Positions 16,953 to 27,667 of a stretch of DNA of 64,000 nt are shown one piece after another. The number at the start of each line of letters is the position of its first letter. The first letter of the stretch is position 1. The translations under genes and the position numbers were made by a program. The stretch is from positions 16,031 to 80,030 of the forward strand of contig JAPPMB010000147.1 in assembly GCA_028819255.1 (NCBI GenBank). Direction: 5' to 3'. This DNA is from Bryobacterales bacterium (GTDB taxonomy: Bacteria > Acidobacteriota > Terriglobia > Bryobacterales > UBA6623). A model generated the notes under the pieces. It was not told the origin of the DNA and ran no database searches. It was given only the letters and a program-made list of their open reading frames with translations.

Positions 16953-18796
16953 GTTCCCAGGTGCATGTCCAGAATCGTGAGGGCGGCCGGCGTGATGCCG
17001 GGGATCCGGCCAGCCTGTCCGAGAGTTCGCGGCCTGACCCTTTCCATCTTCTCGACGACCTCGTTGGAAAGACCCGGAAGGCCGCGGTATCGGAATCTCG
17101 AGGGAATGCGGCGGGATTCAGCCCGCTTCATTCGATCGATCTGGCGCCGCTGTCGTTCGAGGTATCCCGAGTACTTGAACTCGGTCTCGATCGCTTTCCA
17201 GTCGGCTCTTCGGAGACCGTCACCCAATCCGGCCGGAAACACGTGGCGGAGCTGTTCCAGGCTCACCTGCGGGCGCCTCAGCAGGAGTCCCAGGCTCACG
17301 CGGCCGCCGCTGGGCGGCGAAATCTCGCGAAAAACGGGGCTCGACAGCGCGGGCCTGCACTGCTCCAGGAACCGTGCCACGGATTCGCGCGCCCTGCGGG
17401 CGGCCTCGAAGCGCTCCCAGTCCTCGTCGCGGACGGTGCCGGCCCGGCGTCCGATGGGCGTGAGGCGGCTGTCGGCATTGTCGATTCTCAAGTGCAGGCG
17501 GAATTCCGCCCTGGACGTGAACATCCGGTACGGCTCGTCCGTGCCCTTCGTCACCAGATCGTCGATCATGATTCCGATGTAGGCGTCCGTGCGAGCCAGC
17601 ACGATCGGGTCGGAGCCGCCGAGGGCGCATGCGGCGTTGATGCCCGCGAGCAGCCCCTGGCCGGCGGCCTCCTCGTACCCGGTCGTGCCGTTGATCTGTC
17701 CGGCCAGGTAGAGGCCCGGAATCCTCTTCGTCTCCAGTGTGGGAAGCAACTCGGTCGCGTCCACGGAGTCGTACTCGATCGCGTAGCCCGGACGGATCAT
17801 CTCCGCGCGGTTCAGCCCCGGCACCGAGGCGACCATCGCCGCCTGGACGTCGATCGGCATGCTGGTTGACATGCCGTTGACGTAGACCTCGTTCGTGTCG
17901 AGGCCCTCGGGCTCGAGGAAGATCTGGTGGCGGATGCGATTGGGGAACTTGACGATCTTGTCCTCGATGGACGGACAGTAGCGGGGGCCCACCCCCTCGA
18001 TCTGTCCGCTGTAGAGCGGGGAACGGCGCAGGCTCTCGGACAGGATGCGATGCGTCTTCTCGTTGGTGTAGGCAATGTGACACTCGATCTGCGGTCGATC
18101 GATCGAGTCGGTCGCGAACGAGAACGGAGTGGGCTCGGCGTCTCCTGGCTGTGCCTCGAAGGCCGTCCAGTCAATCGTCCGCCCGTCCAGCCGCGGCGGA
18201 GTCCCGGTCTTGAGCCTGCAGCATCGAAACCCTTTGTTTCTAAGTACTTCACCCAGCATCACCGACGCCGGCTCCCCGCTCCGGCCCGCCGGGTAGGTGC
18301 GTTCGCCGATGTGCACCAGACCGTTCAGGAAGGTTCCGGTGGTGATCACCACCGCCCGGGCCGAGAGCCTCCTGCCGTCGAGCAGATCGACTCCTGCAAT
18401 CCTTCCGCCGTCGAGAACCAGGTCGATGACCTCAGCCTGCTTGATCTCCAGGTTGGGCTCGCCCTCCAAGAGCTGCTTCATCCGCACGCGGTACTGTTTC
18501 TTGTCGCACTGGGCGCGCGGCGACCAGACCGCGGGACCCCGGCTGGTGTTGAGGAGCCGGAACTGGATGCCGACGTCATCGGTCACCCGGCCCATGATGC
18601 CGCCCAGGGCGTCGATCTCCCGGACCAGGTGGCCCTTGGCAATGCCCCCGACGGCCGGATTGCAGGACATCTGCGCGACCAAGTCGAGGTTGAGCGTCGC
18701 CAGGGCGACCCTGGCGCCGATCCTCGCAGCCGCCACCGCGGCCTCGCAGCCGGCGTGGCCGGCGCCCACCACGACGATGTCGTACCGCTCCGACAT
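16949..18796 (-). CDS. mnmG: tRNA uridine-34 5-carboxymethylaminomethyl modification enzyme MnmG
   Basis: 615 aa, full length. FAD-dependent partner of MnmE that modifies U34 of tRNAs. The N-terminal FAD loop VVVGAGHAGCEAA, CNPAVGGIAKGH, CPSIEDKIVKF and GYEEAAGQGLLAGINAA are all intact. ATG 18796 is preceded by a GGGGGAG ribosome binding site. It is the first gene of the mnmG-rsmG pair and divergent from purD. Confidence 0.97.
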   Translation of the reverse strand: MSERYDIVVVGAGHAGCEAAVAAARIGARVALATLNLDLVAQMSCNPAVGGIAKGHLVREIDALGGIMGRVTDDVGIQFRLLNTSRGPAVWSPRAQCDKKQYRVRMKQLLEGEPNLEIKQAEVIDLVLDGGRIAGVDLLDGRRLSARAVVITTGTFLNGLVHIGERTYPAGRSGEPASVMLGEVLRNKGFRCCRLKTGTPPRLDGRTIDWTAFEAQPGDAEPTPFSFATDSIDRPQIECHIAYTNEKTHRILSESLRRSPLYSGQIEGVGPRYCPSIEDKIVKFPNRIRHQIFLEPEGLDTNEVYVNGMSTSMPIDVQAAMVASVPGLNRAEMIRPGYAIEYDSVDATELLPTLETKRIPGLYLAGQINGTTGYEEAAGQGLLAGINAACALGGSDPIVLARTDAYIGIMIDDLVTKGTDEPYRMFTSRAEFRLHLRIDNADSRLTPIGRRAGTVRDEDWERFEAARRARESVARFLEQCRPALSSPVFREISPPSGGRVSLGLLLRRPQVSLEQLRHVFPAGLGDGLRRADWKAIETEFKYSGYLERQRRQIDRMKRAESRRIPSRFRYRGLPGLSNEVVEKMERVRPRTLGQAGRIPGITPAALTILDMHLGT

Positions 18797-18811
18797 GCTG
18801 CTCCCCCTGTT

Positions 18812-18818
18812 ATTCTAG
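18812..18818. promoter_or_regulatory. Overlapping divergent -10 boxes of mnmG and purD
   Basis: The heptamer TATTCTA reads TATTCT on the plus strand (toward purD) and TAGAAT on the minus strand (toward mnmG), offset by one base. Two RNA polymerases could not open both at once, so the divergent genes may compete for transcription. Confidence 0.4.
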
Positions 18819-18863
18819 GCAGTTGCTGCGGGCCTGCTAGGCCGGCAGGCGCCAGGGCGGCCG

Positions 18864-20147
18864 ATGAAGGTACTAGTCGTTGGTGGGGGAGGCCGCGAGC
18901 ACGCAATCGCCTGGCGAATCGCCCAGGATCCGGCTGTGCGTCAGGTCTACTGCGTGCCCGGCAACGCAGGCGCAATGGCGGACGTGTCCTGCATTCCCGG
19001 CAACATCATGGATGCCCGCGAAATGCTCTCGCTTGCAGCCTCCCTGGGCGTTGACCTGACTGTGATCGGACCGGAAGCGCCACTGGTCGAGGGGATCGCG
19101 GACACGTTCCGGTCCGCAGGGCATGCGGTCGTCGGCCCATCGGCCGCCGGCGCGCGGCTCGAGGGCAGCAAGGCGTTCGCCAAGGATTTCATGGCCGATA
19201 ACGGCATTCCCACCGCGCGCTCCGCGTTGCTAGAGGACCTGGCGGATGTGGAACGCACGATCGGGCGCTTCGGCTATCCCGTGGTGCTCAAGGCCGACGG
19301 TCTGGCCGCCGGAAAAGGCGTGGTCATCGCGGAGGACGAGAAAGCGGCCGGTCTCACGGCGCGCGAGATGCTGACAGGCCAGATGGTCGGCGGCGCCGGC
19401 CGGCGGATCGTGGTGGAGGAGTGCCTTCGAGGCGTGGAGGTCAGCTTCATCGTCCTCAGTGACGGCGCCTCGTTCTGCGCTCTTCCCGTGACCCGGGATC
19501 ACAAGCGGGCCTTCAACGGGGATCTCGGGCCGAACACCGGGGGCATGGGAGCCTACAGCGACGCCTCGATTCTTTCCGAGGAGATGCGTGGCCGCATCGT
19601 CGAGAAGGTCGTCGAGCCCACGCTGGCCGGCATGCACCGCCGGGGCACGCCCTTCGAGGGGTTCCTCTATTGCGGGCTGATGCTCACGGACGACGGGCCG
19701 AAAGTTCTGGAGTTCAATGTCCGGCTGGGCGACCCGGAGACGCAGCCTCTTCTGTACCGCCTCGAGGGTGGCTTTGCCGAGTGTCTCGCCGGCGCGGCGC
19801 GGGGCGCATTGGACTCCTCGCTCGTCCATGCCTCCGACCTGTCCACGGCCTGCGTGGTGATGGCCGCGGGCGGATATCCGGGTGCCTACCCGAAGGGCAA
19901 GCCGATCCGCGGCATCCGCGAGGCGGAGCAGACCGGGGCGAAGGTGTTTCACGCCGGAACCGCCTTCTCGGGCGGGCTTCCGGTCACCGCCGGCGGCCGC
20001 GTGCTCGGTGTGACCGCCCGGGGCGAGGGGCTCCATCGGGCGCTTGACAACGCCTATGCGGCCACGCGACTCGTTCACTTCGACGGGGTTCACTACCGCA
20101 CGGACATCGGCCGGCCCGGTTACCAGGACGACAGGGCGGGGAACTGA
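18864..20147 (+). CDS. purD: Phosphoribosylamine-glycine ligase
   Basis: 427 aa, ATP-grasp enzyme of purine synthesis joining glycine to phosphoribosylamine. The N-terminal VLVVGGGGREHAIAWR, the ATP-grasp core PVVLKADGLAAGKGVVI near residue 135 and GFLYCGLM / EFNVRLGDPETQPLL are all present at usual spacing. ATG 18864 gives the standard N-terminus. A Gfo/Idh oxidoreductase gene starts 14 bases downstream. Confidence 0.97.
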   Translation: MKVLVVGGGGREHAIAWRIAQDPAVRQVYCVPGNAGAMADVSCIPGNIMDAREMLSLAASLGVDLTVIGPEAPLVEGIADTFRSAGHAVVGPSAAGARLEGSKAFAKDFMADNGIPTARSALLEDLADVERTIGRFGYPVVLKADGLAAGKGVVIAEDEKAAGLTAREMLTGQMVGGAGRRIVVEECLRGVEVSFIVLSDGASFCALPVTRDHKRAFNGDLGPNTGGMGAYSDASILSEEMRGRIVEKVVEPTLAGMHRRGTPFEGFLYCGLMLTDDGPKVLEFNVRLGDPETQPLLYRLEGGFAECLAGAARGALDSSLVHASDLSTACVVMAAGGYPGAYPKGKPIRGIREAEQTGAKVFHAGTAFSGGLPVTAGGRVLGVTARGEGLHRALDNAYAATRLVHFDGVHYRTDIGRPGYQDDRAGN

Positions 20148-20161
20148 GGAAGTCAGGGGCC

Positions 20162-21175
20162 ATGCGGGTCGGTCTGGTCGGAACCGGGGCAATTTCCCAC
20201 AAGCACGCCGAGAGCTATGACGCGATCGGCTACGATCTCGTGGCCTGCTCCAACCGCGGGCGCGCGAAGGGGGAGGCATTTGCCGCGAAGTACGGCTGTA
20301 CCTTCGAGCCCGACTACCGGGACCTGTGCGCGAGGGCCGACATCGACTATGTCGACGTATGCACCTTTCCGGATTCGCATGTCGATATCTGCCGTGCCGC
20401 CGCTGACCGGGGCAAGCATGTCCTGCTGCAGAAACCCATGGCCCTGACGCTGGCCGAATGCCGGGAGATGATCGAGATCTGCCGCAAGGCCGGCGTCGGC
20501 CTCGGCGTAGTCAGCCAGCACCGCTTCGACGAGTGCTCGATGTTTCTCAGGAAGGCCATCGAAGACGGCCGCCTTGGCCGGCTCCTCCAGGTCGACGGGT
20601 ACGTCAAGTGGCATCGGCCGCAGTCCTACTACGATCCTCCCGGCAAGGGCGCCTGGGCGGTCGAGGGCGGGGGCGCTCTCATCAACCAGGGCATTCACAC
20701 CGCCGACGTGATGCAGTACCTCGGCGGACCGGTGAGGCTCGCCTACGCCCGCTGGCAGCTCGCCGCCGCTCACCGCATGGAGTCCGAAGACCTCGTCAAC
20801 GCGGTCCTCGAGTACGAGAACGGTGCCGGAGGCGTTCTGCAGGCCGCGACCGCAGTGTGGCCGGGATATCCCGAGCGGATCGAGGTCCACGGCGTCCGGG
20901 GCACGGCAGTCATCACCGGAGACCAGCTGACCGCCTGGGACGTCGAGGGCGACGCCGGGGACGATGCCCCGCTCTCCGCCGGCGTCGATTCCGGGGCCGC
21001 GGATCCGATGGCGATCTCCATCGAGAACCTCCAGCGCCAGTTCCGGGACTTCGGCGCGGCGGTCGCCGGCGGCCGCGAGCCGCTTGTCAGCGGGGAAGAG
21101 GGGCTGGCCGCGCTGCGGCTCGTCCTTGGCGTCTATCAGTCGGCCCGCGACGGCAGGCCTGTCGAGCTGTTGTAG
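20162..21175 (+). CDS. Gfo/Idh/MocA-family oxidoreductase
   Basis: 337 aa NAD(P)-dependent sugar or inositol dehydrogenase relative. Rossmann loop VGLVGTGAISHKHAE is at the N-terminus. The usual EKP motif reads LLQKPMALT near residue 90, keeping the catalytic Lys but replacing Glu by Gln. The C-terminal beta-sheet domain has GGGALINQGIHTADVMQYL near 175, with the conserved His. It is cytoplasmic with no signal. The substrate is not predictable. It starts 14 bases after purD and may be read through from it. Confidence 0.88.
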   Translation: MRVGLVGTGAISHKHAESYDAIGYDLVACSNRGRAKGEAFAAKYGCTFEPDYRDLCARADIDYVDVCTFPDSHVDICRAAADRGKHVLLQKPMALTLAECREMIEICRKAGVGLGVVSQHRFDECSMFLRKAIEDGRLGRLLQVDGYVKWHRPQSYYDPPGKGAWAVEGGGALINQGIHTADVMQYLGGPVRLAYARWQLAAAHRMESEDLVNAVLEYENGAGGVLQAATAVWPGYPERIEVHGVRGTAVITGDQLTAWDVEGDAGDDAPLSAGVDSGAADPMAISIENLQRQFRDFGAAVAGGREPLVSGEEGLAALRLVLGVYQSARDGRPVELL

Positions 21176-21196
21176 CGGGAACCCCCGGACAGGGAC

Positions 21197-21202
21197 TATA
21201 AT
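21197..21202 (+). promoter_or_regulatory. TATAAT -10 box of greA
   Basis: Perfect TATAAT in the gap after the oxidoreductase gene, about 100 bases before the preferred greA ATG. Confidence 0.45.
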
Positions 21203-21300
21203 TTCCAGATAGGGCTGTGCGGTGTCCCGCGGTGATGCGGGAAAGGCCGGAGCCATTCCGGCGATTCTCAACGACTGGGCCGTGCAACCCTTTTCTGACC

Positions 21301-21768
21301 ATGGAGTTAGGCATCATCAAGAAGCTTGAGGCGGATATCCGGGAAATCGAGTCGGAGCTCCATGACAGGCTTCCCAAGGAGATCCAGACGGCCCGCGAGC
21401 TCGGGGACCTCAGCGAGAACGCCGAATACGCAGCAGCCAAGGAACGGCAGCGCCTCCTCGGGGCCAGAATGACGCAGCTGACCCAGCGGCTCGCGCGGCT
21501 CAAGCTGATCGACCTCTCAAAGATTCCGACCGACACTGTGGGCCTGGGCTCCACGGTGGTCCTTGAGGATCTCGACACCGGCCACGAGATCACCTACCAT
21601 CTCGTGACAAGCGAGGAGTCGGACGTGCCGGCAGGCCGCATATCCACGTCCTCGCCGATCGGCCGGTCGCTGCTCGGGAAACGGGACGGGGATATCGCGG
21701 AGGTGCGCACGCCCCGGGGCCGCAAGGAGTTCGAGATCCTCAGCCTCGCGACGATCCACGCCCGGTAG
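21301..21768 (+). CDS. greA: Transcription elongation factor GreA
   Basis: 155 aa. GreA stimulates RNA cleavage in backtracked RNA polymerase. The N-terminal coiled coil contains DLSENAEYAAAKERQ with the acidic tip residues. The C-terminal FKBP-like domain has SPIGRSLLGKRDGD. The frame reaches upstream to 21217, but ATG 21301 matches the family start (MELGIIKKLE). Its ribosome binding site is weak. Confidence 0.94.
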   Translation: MELGIIKKLEADIREIESELHDRLPKEIQTARELGDLSENAEYAAAKERQRLLGARMTQLTQRLARLKLIDLSKIPTDTVGLGSTVVLEDLDTGHEITYHLVTSEESDVPAGRISTSSPIGRSLLGKRDGDIAEVRTPRGRKEFEILSLATIHAR

Positions 21769-21792
21769 CCGGGGGAAAGCAGGGCGCACGCT

Positions 21793-22479
21793 ATGTCGTT
21801 CACAAGGGCAATCGGCAAGGCCTTCGGCCTGGTGCTGACCCAGCTGGTGCGCCTGCTGACGCTCAGCGGCGTTCATCCCAACGCCCTGACGCTGATCGGC
21901 CTGGTTGTCAACGGCGTCGCCGCCTGGATCCTCGCCCGCGGGGAGTTCCTCTACGGGGGCCTGGTCATTCTCTGCGCCGCGGTGTTCGATCTGACGGACG
22001 GAGCCGTCGCCCGGAACGCCAACAAGGTCACGCGGTTCGGAGCCTTCCTCGACTCCGTGATGGACCGGTATTCGGACCTGATCATCCTGACCGGTCTGCT
22101 GGTGCACTACGCCCGCATCGACCGGTTCAGCTACATCGTCCTTACGGCGGTCGTGATGATCGGCTCCGTGCTTGTGAGCTACAGCCGCGCCCGGGCGGAG
22201 AACCTCATTCCGTCCTGCAAGGTGGGCTTCCTCGAGCGGCCCGAGCGCATCGTGCTGCTCATCATCGGCAGCCTGTTCGACAGAATGGCGGCAGTCCTGT
22301 GGGTCATGGCGTTCCTCTCCAACCTCACCGTCGTGCACCGCATCGTCCACACATGGAAGGAGAGCCGGCGGGTGCGGCAGGCCGAGCACGCCGCCGCCGG
22401 AGCCGAGAACCAGGACGCCTCGCTCAACTCGGCGCCGGCCGGTCAGGCCGAACTCCAGGAGGGCTACAGGTCCGCCTGA
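21793..22479 (+). CDS. CDP-alcohol phosphatidyltransferase family protein
   Basis: 228 aa integral membrane enzyme with about six hydrophobic segments. The signature DLTDGAVAR followed by FGAFLDSVMD near residues 77-100 matches D(x)2DG(x)2AR(x)8G(x)3D(x)3D, the Mg-binding site that moves a phosphatidyl group from CDP-diacylglycerol to an alcohol. Whether the product is phosphatidylglycerophosphate, an inositol phosphate lipid or another lipid cannot be told. It starts 24 bases after greA. The C-terminal 30 residues are low-complexity and cytoplasmic-looking. Confidence 0.88.
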   Translation: MSFTRAIGKAFGLVLTQLVRLLTLSGVHPNALTLIGLVVNGVAAWILARGEFLYGGLVILCAAVFDLTDGAVARNANKVTRFGAFLDSVMDRYSDLIILTGLLVHYARIDRFSYIVLTAVVMIGSVLVSYSRARAENLIPSCKVGFLERPERIVLLIIGSLFDRMAAVLWVMAFLSNLTVVHRIVHTWKESRRVRQAEHAAAGAENQDASLNSAPAGQAELQEGYRSA

Positions 22480-22500
22480 GTCCCCGAGGTCCGTCGAGGC

Positions 22501-24291
22501 CTACCGGAGCAGCCGGTTCAGGCTGAATGCGGCGCTGATCAGCCCCAGATGCGTGAACGCCTGCGGGAAGTTGCCCAGAGCCTGCCCGCTGGGCCCAATC
22601 TGCTCCGCATACAGGCCCAGCGGGTTGGCGTAGGTGAGCATCTTCTCGAAGATCAGCCGCGCGTCGTCGATGCGGCCTGCCCGGGCAAGGGCCTCCACCA
22701 GCCAGAACGTGCACACGCTGAATGTGCCTTCCGATCCCGACAGGCCGTCGCCGGCCCCCCTGCCGATCTCATAGCGGTAGACGAGCGAGTCGGAAACCAA
22801 GTCCTCCATCGTCCTGTCCAGCGTGGCTAGCATGCGGGGGTCGGACGGCGAAATGAAGCGCACCAGCGGCATCAGGAGGTTGCTCGCGTCCAGGGCGTCG
22901 GCGCCGTAGTACTGAACGAAGGTCTTCCGGCGCGGGTTCCAGCCGTTCTTCATGACGGACTCGTAGATGCGGTCCCGGGTGCTGCGCAGCCACTCGCGGT
23001 TGTTCGGCAGGCCGCGCTTGAACGCCAGTCGCAGACCGCGGTCGAGCGCCACCCAGCACTGCATCTTCGAGTACACGAACTGCCGCCGCGCGGACCGCAC
23101 CTCCCAGATGCCCTCGTCCGGCGACTCCCAGTGGCGGGCCACCCACCGCAGCATCCTGCGGATCCTAATCCAAAGGTCGTACGACACGGGCGTGACCCAC
23201 TTGTCATAGAGGTAGACGGAGTCGATCAGCTCGCCGTAGATGTCGAGCTGCAGCTGCTCCGCCGCCGCGTTGCCGATCCGGACGGGGCCTGACCCACGGT
23301 ATCCCTCGAGGTGCGGCAGTTCGACCTCCGGGATCTCCGGCGTGCCGTCGATCCGGTACATGATCTGCAGCGGCCCGGTGAGGGCCTCCTTCTCCTGCAC
23401 GCGGGTCTCCAGCCAGTGCATGAAGTTGGCCGCCTCGTCCTGGTACCCGAGTCGGAGAAAGGCATAGATCGTGAACGCGGCGTCCCGGATCCACGTGTAG
23501 CGGTAGTCCCAGTTGCGGACCCCGCCGATCTCCTCCGGAAGACTTGATGTCGGCGCCGCCACAATCGCGCCCGTGGGTTCGAAGGTCAGCAGCTTGAGTG
23601 CGAGAGCGCTCCGCTCGACCATCTCTCGCCAGCGGCCTTCGTAGCGTCCCTTGCTCAGCCACATGCGCCAGAACCTTGTCGTCTGGCGCAGAGCCTCCTC
23701 GCCGTCCGTCCGCTTTTCCAGAATGTTCCTTCGCCTGCCCTGACGAAACGCGAAGACCATTCTCTGGCCCGGTTCCAGTGTGAATCGGGCGTAGACGCCG
23801 CTGCCGTTACGACGCAGGGGGACCGGGCTCTGGAGCGCGAAAGTCGCCCCGGGGCACTCGAAGACCGCGCCGCCCTTCCGCACGAAGACCCGATGCTCCG
23901 ACCGCGCGTAGTCGTAGGCCGGTCTGCAGTCGAGCCGGCACGGCAGCGTGCCCCGGACCGACTGGACGATCCTCAAGATCTCGTGGTGCTCCTTCGGCGC
24001 ACCGTTCGGAGCGATGGGCATGAAGTCGATGACTTCGCCGACTCCCTCGTGGCTGAGGAAGCGGGTGATCAGGATGTTGGTGTCAGGCTGATACAGCTGG
24101 CGGCGGGAGCTTTCGTGCCGCGTGGCGATCCTGAAGAATCCGCCCTTCCGCTCGTCGAGAATGGAAGCGAATACGCTTGGCGAGTCGAAGTGCGGCAGGC
24201 AGCACCAGTCGATGGAGCCGTCGTTCGAGACCAGGGCGACGGAATGCAGGTCGCCGATAACGCCGTACGACTCGATGGGCTTGTAGGGCAT
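22501..24291 (-). CDS. GH15-family glycoside hydrolase (glucoamylase/trehalase-like)
   Basis: 596 aa from ATG 24291, which has CCGGAG just upstream and gives the usual N-terminus PIESYGVIGDLHSVALV. The N-terminal beta-sandwich (to about residue 220) is followed by the alpha/alpha barrel. This contains NWDYRYTWIRDA near 275, GSGPVRIGNAAAEQLQLD near 350 (acid region) and EVRSARRQFVYSKMQ near 410 (base region). No signal peptide is present, so it is probably cytoplasmic, acting on glycogen-type glucan or trehalose. A TAGAAT box on the minus strand at 24354-24359 is a candidate -10. Confidence 0.92.
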   Translation of the reverse strand: MPYKPIESYGVIGDLHSVALVSNDGSIDWCCLPHFDSPSVFASILDERKGGFFRIATRHESSRRQLYQPDTNILITRFLSHEGVGEVIDFMPIAPNGAPKEHHEILRIVQSVRGTLPCRLDCRPAYDYARSEHRVFVRKGGAVFECPGATFALQSPVPLRRNGSGVYARFTLEPGQRMVFAFRQGRRRNILEKRTDGEEALRQTTRFWRMWLSKGRYEGRWREMVERSALALKLLTFEPTGAIVAAPTSSLPEEIGGVRNWDYRYTWIRDAAFTIYAFLRLGYQDEAANFMHWLETRVQEKEALTGPLQIMYRIDGTPEIPEVELPHLEGYRGSGPVRIGNAAAEQLQLDIYGELIDSVYLYDKWVTPVSYDLWIRIRRMLRWVARHWESPDEGIWEVRSARRQFVYSKMQCWVALDRGLRLAFKRGLPNNREWLRSTRDRIYESVMKNGWNPRRKTFVQYYGADALDASNLLMPLVRFISPSDPRMLATLDRTMEDLVSDSLVYRYEIGRGAGDGLSGSEGTFSVCTFWLVEALARAGRIDDARLIFEKMLTYANPLGLYAEQIGPSGQALGNFPQAFTHLGLISAAFSLNRLLR

Positions 24292-24470
24292 GGACTCCGG
24301 GAATGGTGCGACAGGTGGCCGGCCGGCTCGAACGGCGCCTTGTTGACGGCGAGATTCTACCAAGACAGCGGTCCGGCAGCGCGAGCGCGGGCCTGTGATA
24401 GACTCCGGGAAACGGTCGCTGTTTCCGCGGCCGCAGTGCCCGGCTCCGTCCCGGCCGAGGTGTTCCCGCC

Positions 24471-26450
<1,980 letters not shown>

Positions 26451-26500
26451 GCGGGGAGGCCGACATCCGGCGTCGCGCCCGCGTGCTAGATTCGGACCTG

Positions 26501-27667
26501 ATGCGCTGCCGGGCGATCGTCGACTTGGGGGCGCTCGTGCACAACTTCCGCCATCTGTCCGCCCTCGCCGGCGGCCGGACCGTTCCACTGTGCGTCGTCA
26601 AGGCCGACGGGTACGGTCACGGCGCGCTGCCTGTGGGCAGGGCGCTCGCAGCCGCCGGCAACCGCCATCTCGCGGTCGCCACGCTGGAGGAGGCGGCCGA
26701 ACTGCAGGACGGGGGCCTTGACGGCTCGATCCTCGTTCTGGGCGGCTTCGAGCGTGGAGAGGAGCGGGAAGCCGCGCACCGGGGCATTGAGCCGCTCGTG
26801 GGGTCGATCGGACAGCTGAGAGGCTGGGCCGCCGAGGCTCGCCGATTGCGTCGCCGGCTGCCTTGCCACCTCCTTCTGAACACCGGGATGAACCGACTGG
26901 GAGTGGACCTCGATCCCCTGGACCGTGAAGGCACGGCGCGGTTCCTCGAAGTGCTGGGCGGTTGCGACTGGCTCGATCCTCGCGGGGTTGCGATGCACTA
27001 CGCCTCATCGGAGGACTTCGAATCCGGCCAGGCACAGCGGCAGGCGGAGCTGTTCGGCAGGCAGCTGGCGGTGCTCCGGGACGCCGGGATCAAGCCGCGG
27101 CACGTGCATGCCGACAACACTGCCGCCGTGATGTACAGAGGCGTGACCGTGCCTCGTGGTCGCCGGGCTGCGGCCATGGTGCGACCCGGGCTCGGCCTCT
27201 ACGGATACGTCAAGCCGCCGATTGGCCGCAGCAGTCCCTCCGGGCGCCAGCTGCGGCCCGTTCTGGAATGGCGGGCGCGCCTGTGTTCCCTGAGAGAGGT
27301 TCCGGCGGGCTCCCCGCTGGGGTACGGCGCGACGTTCGTCGCCCCAAGGCGGATGCGGGTCGGCGTCCTGTCCGCCGGCTACGGGGACGGGCTGGACTGG
27401 CGCCTGTCGAATCGCGGGGCCGTGTCCGTCCGCGGGTCCCGATGCCCGATCGTGGGCGAGGTCAGCATGGACTTCACCATCGTCGATCTGGCGGCGGCTC
27501 CTCGCGCCCGGGAAGGCGACGAGGCGGTGCTGCTGGGCGCCGAGCCCTACGATGCCCAGGGCATGGCCGCGCTGACGGGAGGCATTCCCTACGAGCTGCT
27601 CTGCAGAATCTCGGCTCGCGTGAAGCGACAGTACGTCAATGGCCCGGCTGGCCAATCACCATGCTGA
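26501..27667 (+). CDS. alr: Alanine racemase
   Basis: 388 aa PLP enzyme making D-alanine for peptidoglycan. The PLP-lysine segment CVVKADGYGHGA lies near residue 33, NTGMNRLGVD near 130, the second catalytic region RPGLGLYGY near 225 and GYGDGLDW and GEVSMDFTIVD near 295-325. An in-frame GTG at 26483 lies just before a TAGATT box (26487-26492). ATG 26501, eight bases after that box and without Shine-Dalgarno, fits a leaderless start. The 3' end overlaps the convergent repeat-protein gene by 32 bases. Confidence 0.93.
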   Translation: MRCRAIVDLGALVHNFRHLSALAGGRTVPLCVVKADGYGHGALPVGRALAAAGNRHLAVATLEEAAELQDGGLDGSILVLGGFERGEEREAAHRGIEPLVGSIGQLRGWAAEARRLRRRLPCHLLLNTGMNRLGVDLDPLDREGTARFLEVLGGCDWLDPRGVAMHYASSEDFESGQAQRQAELFGRQLAVLRDAGIKPRHVHADNTAAVMYRGVTVPRGRRAAAMVRPGLGLYGYVKPPIGRSSPSGRQLRPVLEWRARLCSLREVPAGSPLGYGATFVAPRRMRVGVLSAGYGDGLDWRLSNRGAVSVRGSRCPIVGEVSMDFTIVDLAAAPRAREGDEAVLLGAEPYDAQGMAALTGGIPYELLCRISARVKRQYVNGPAGQSPC

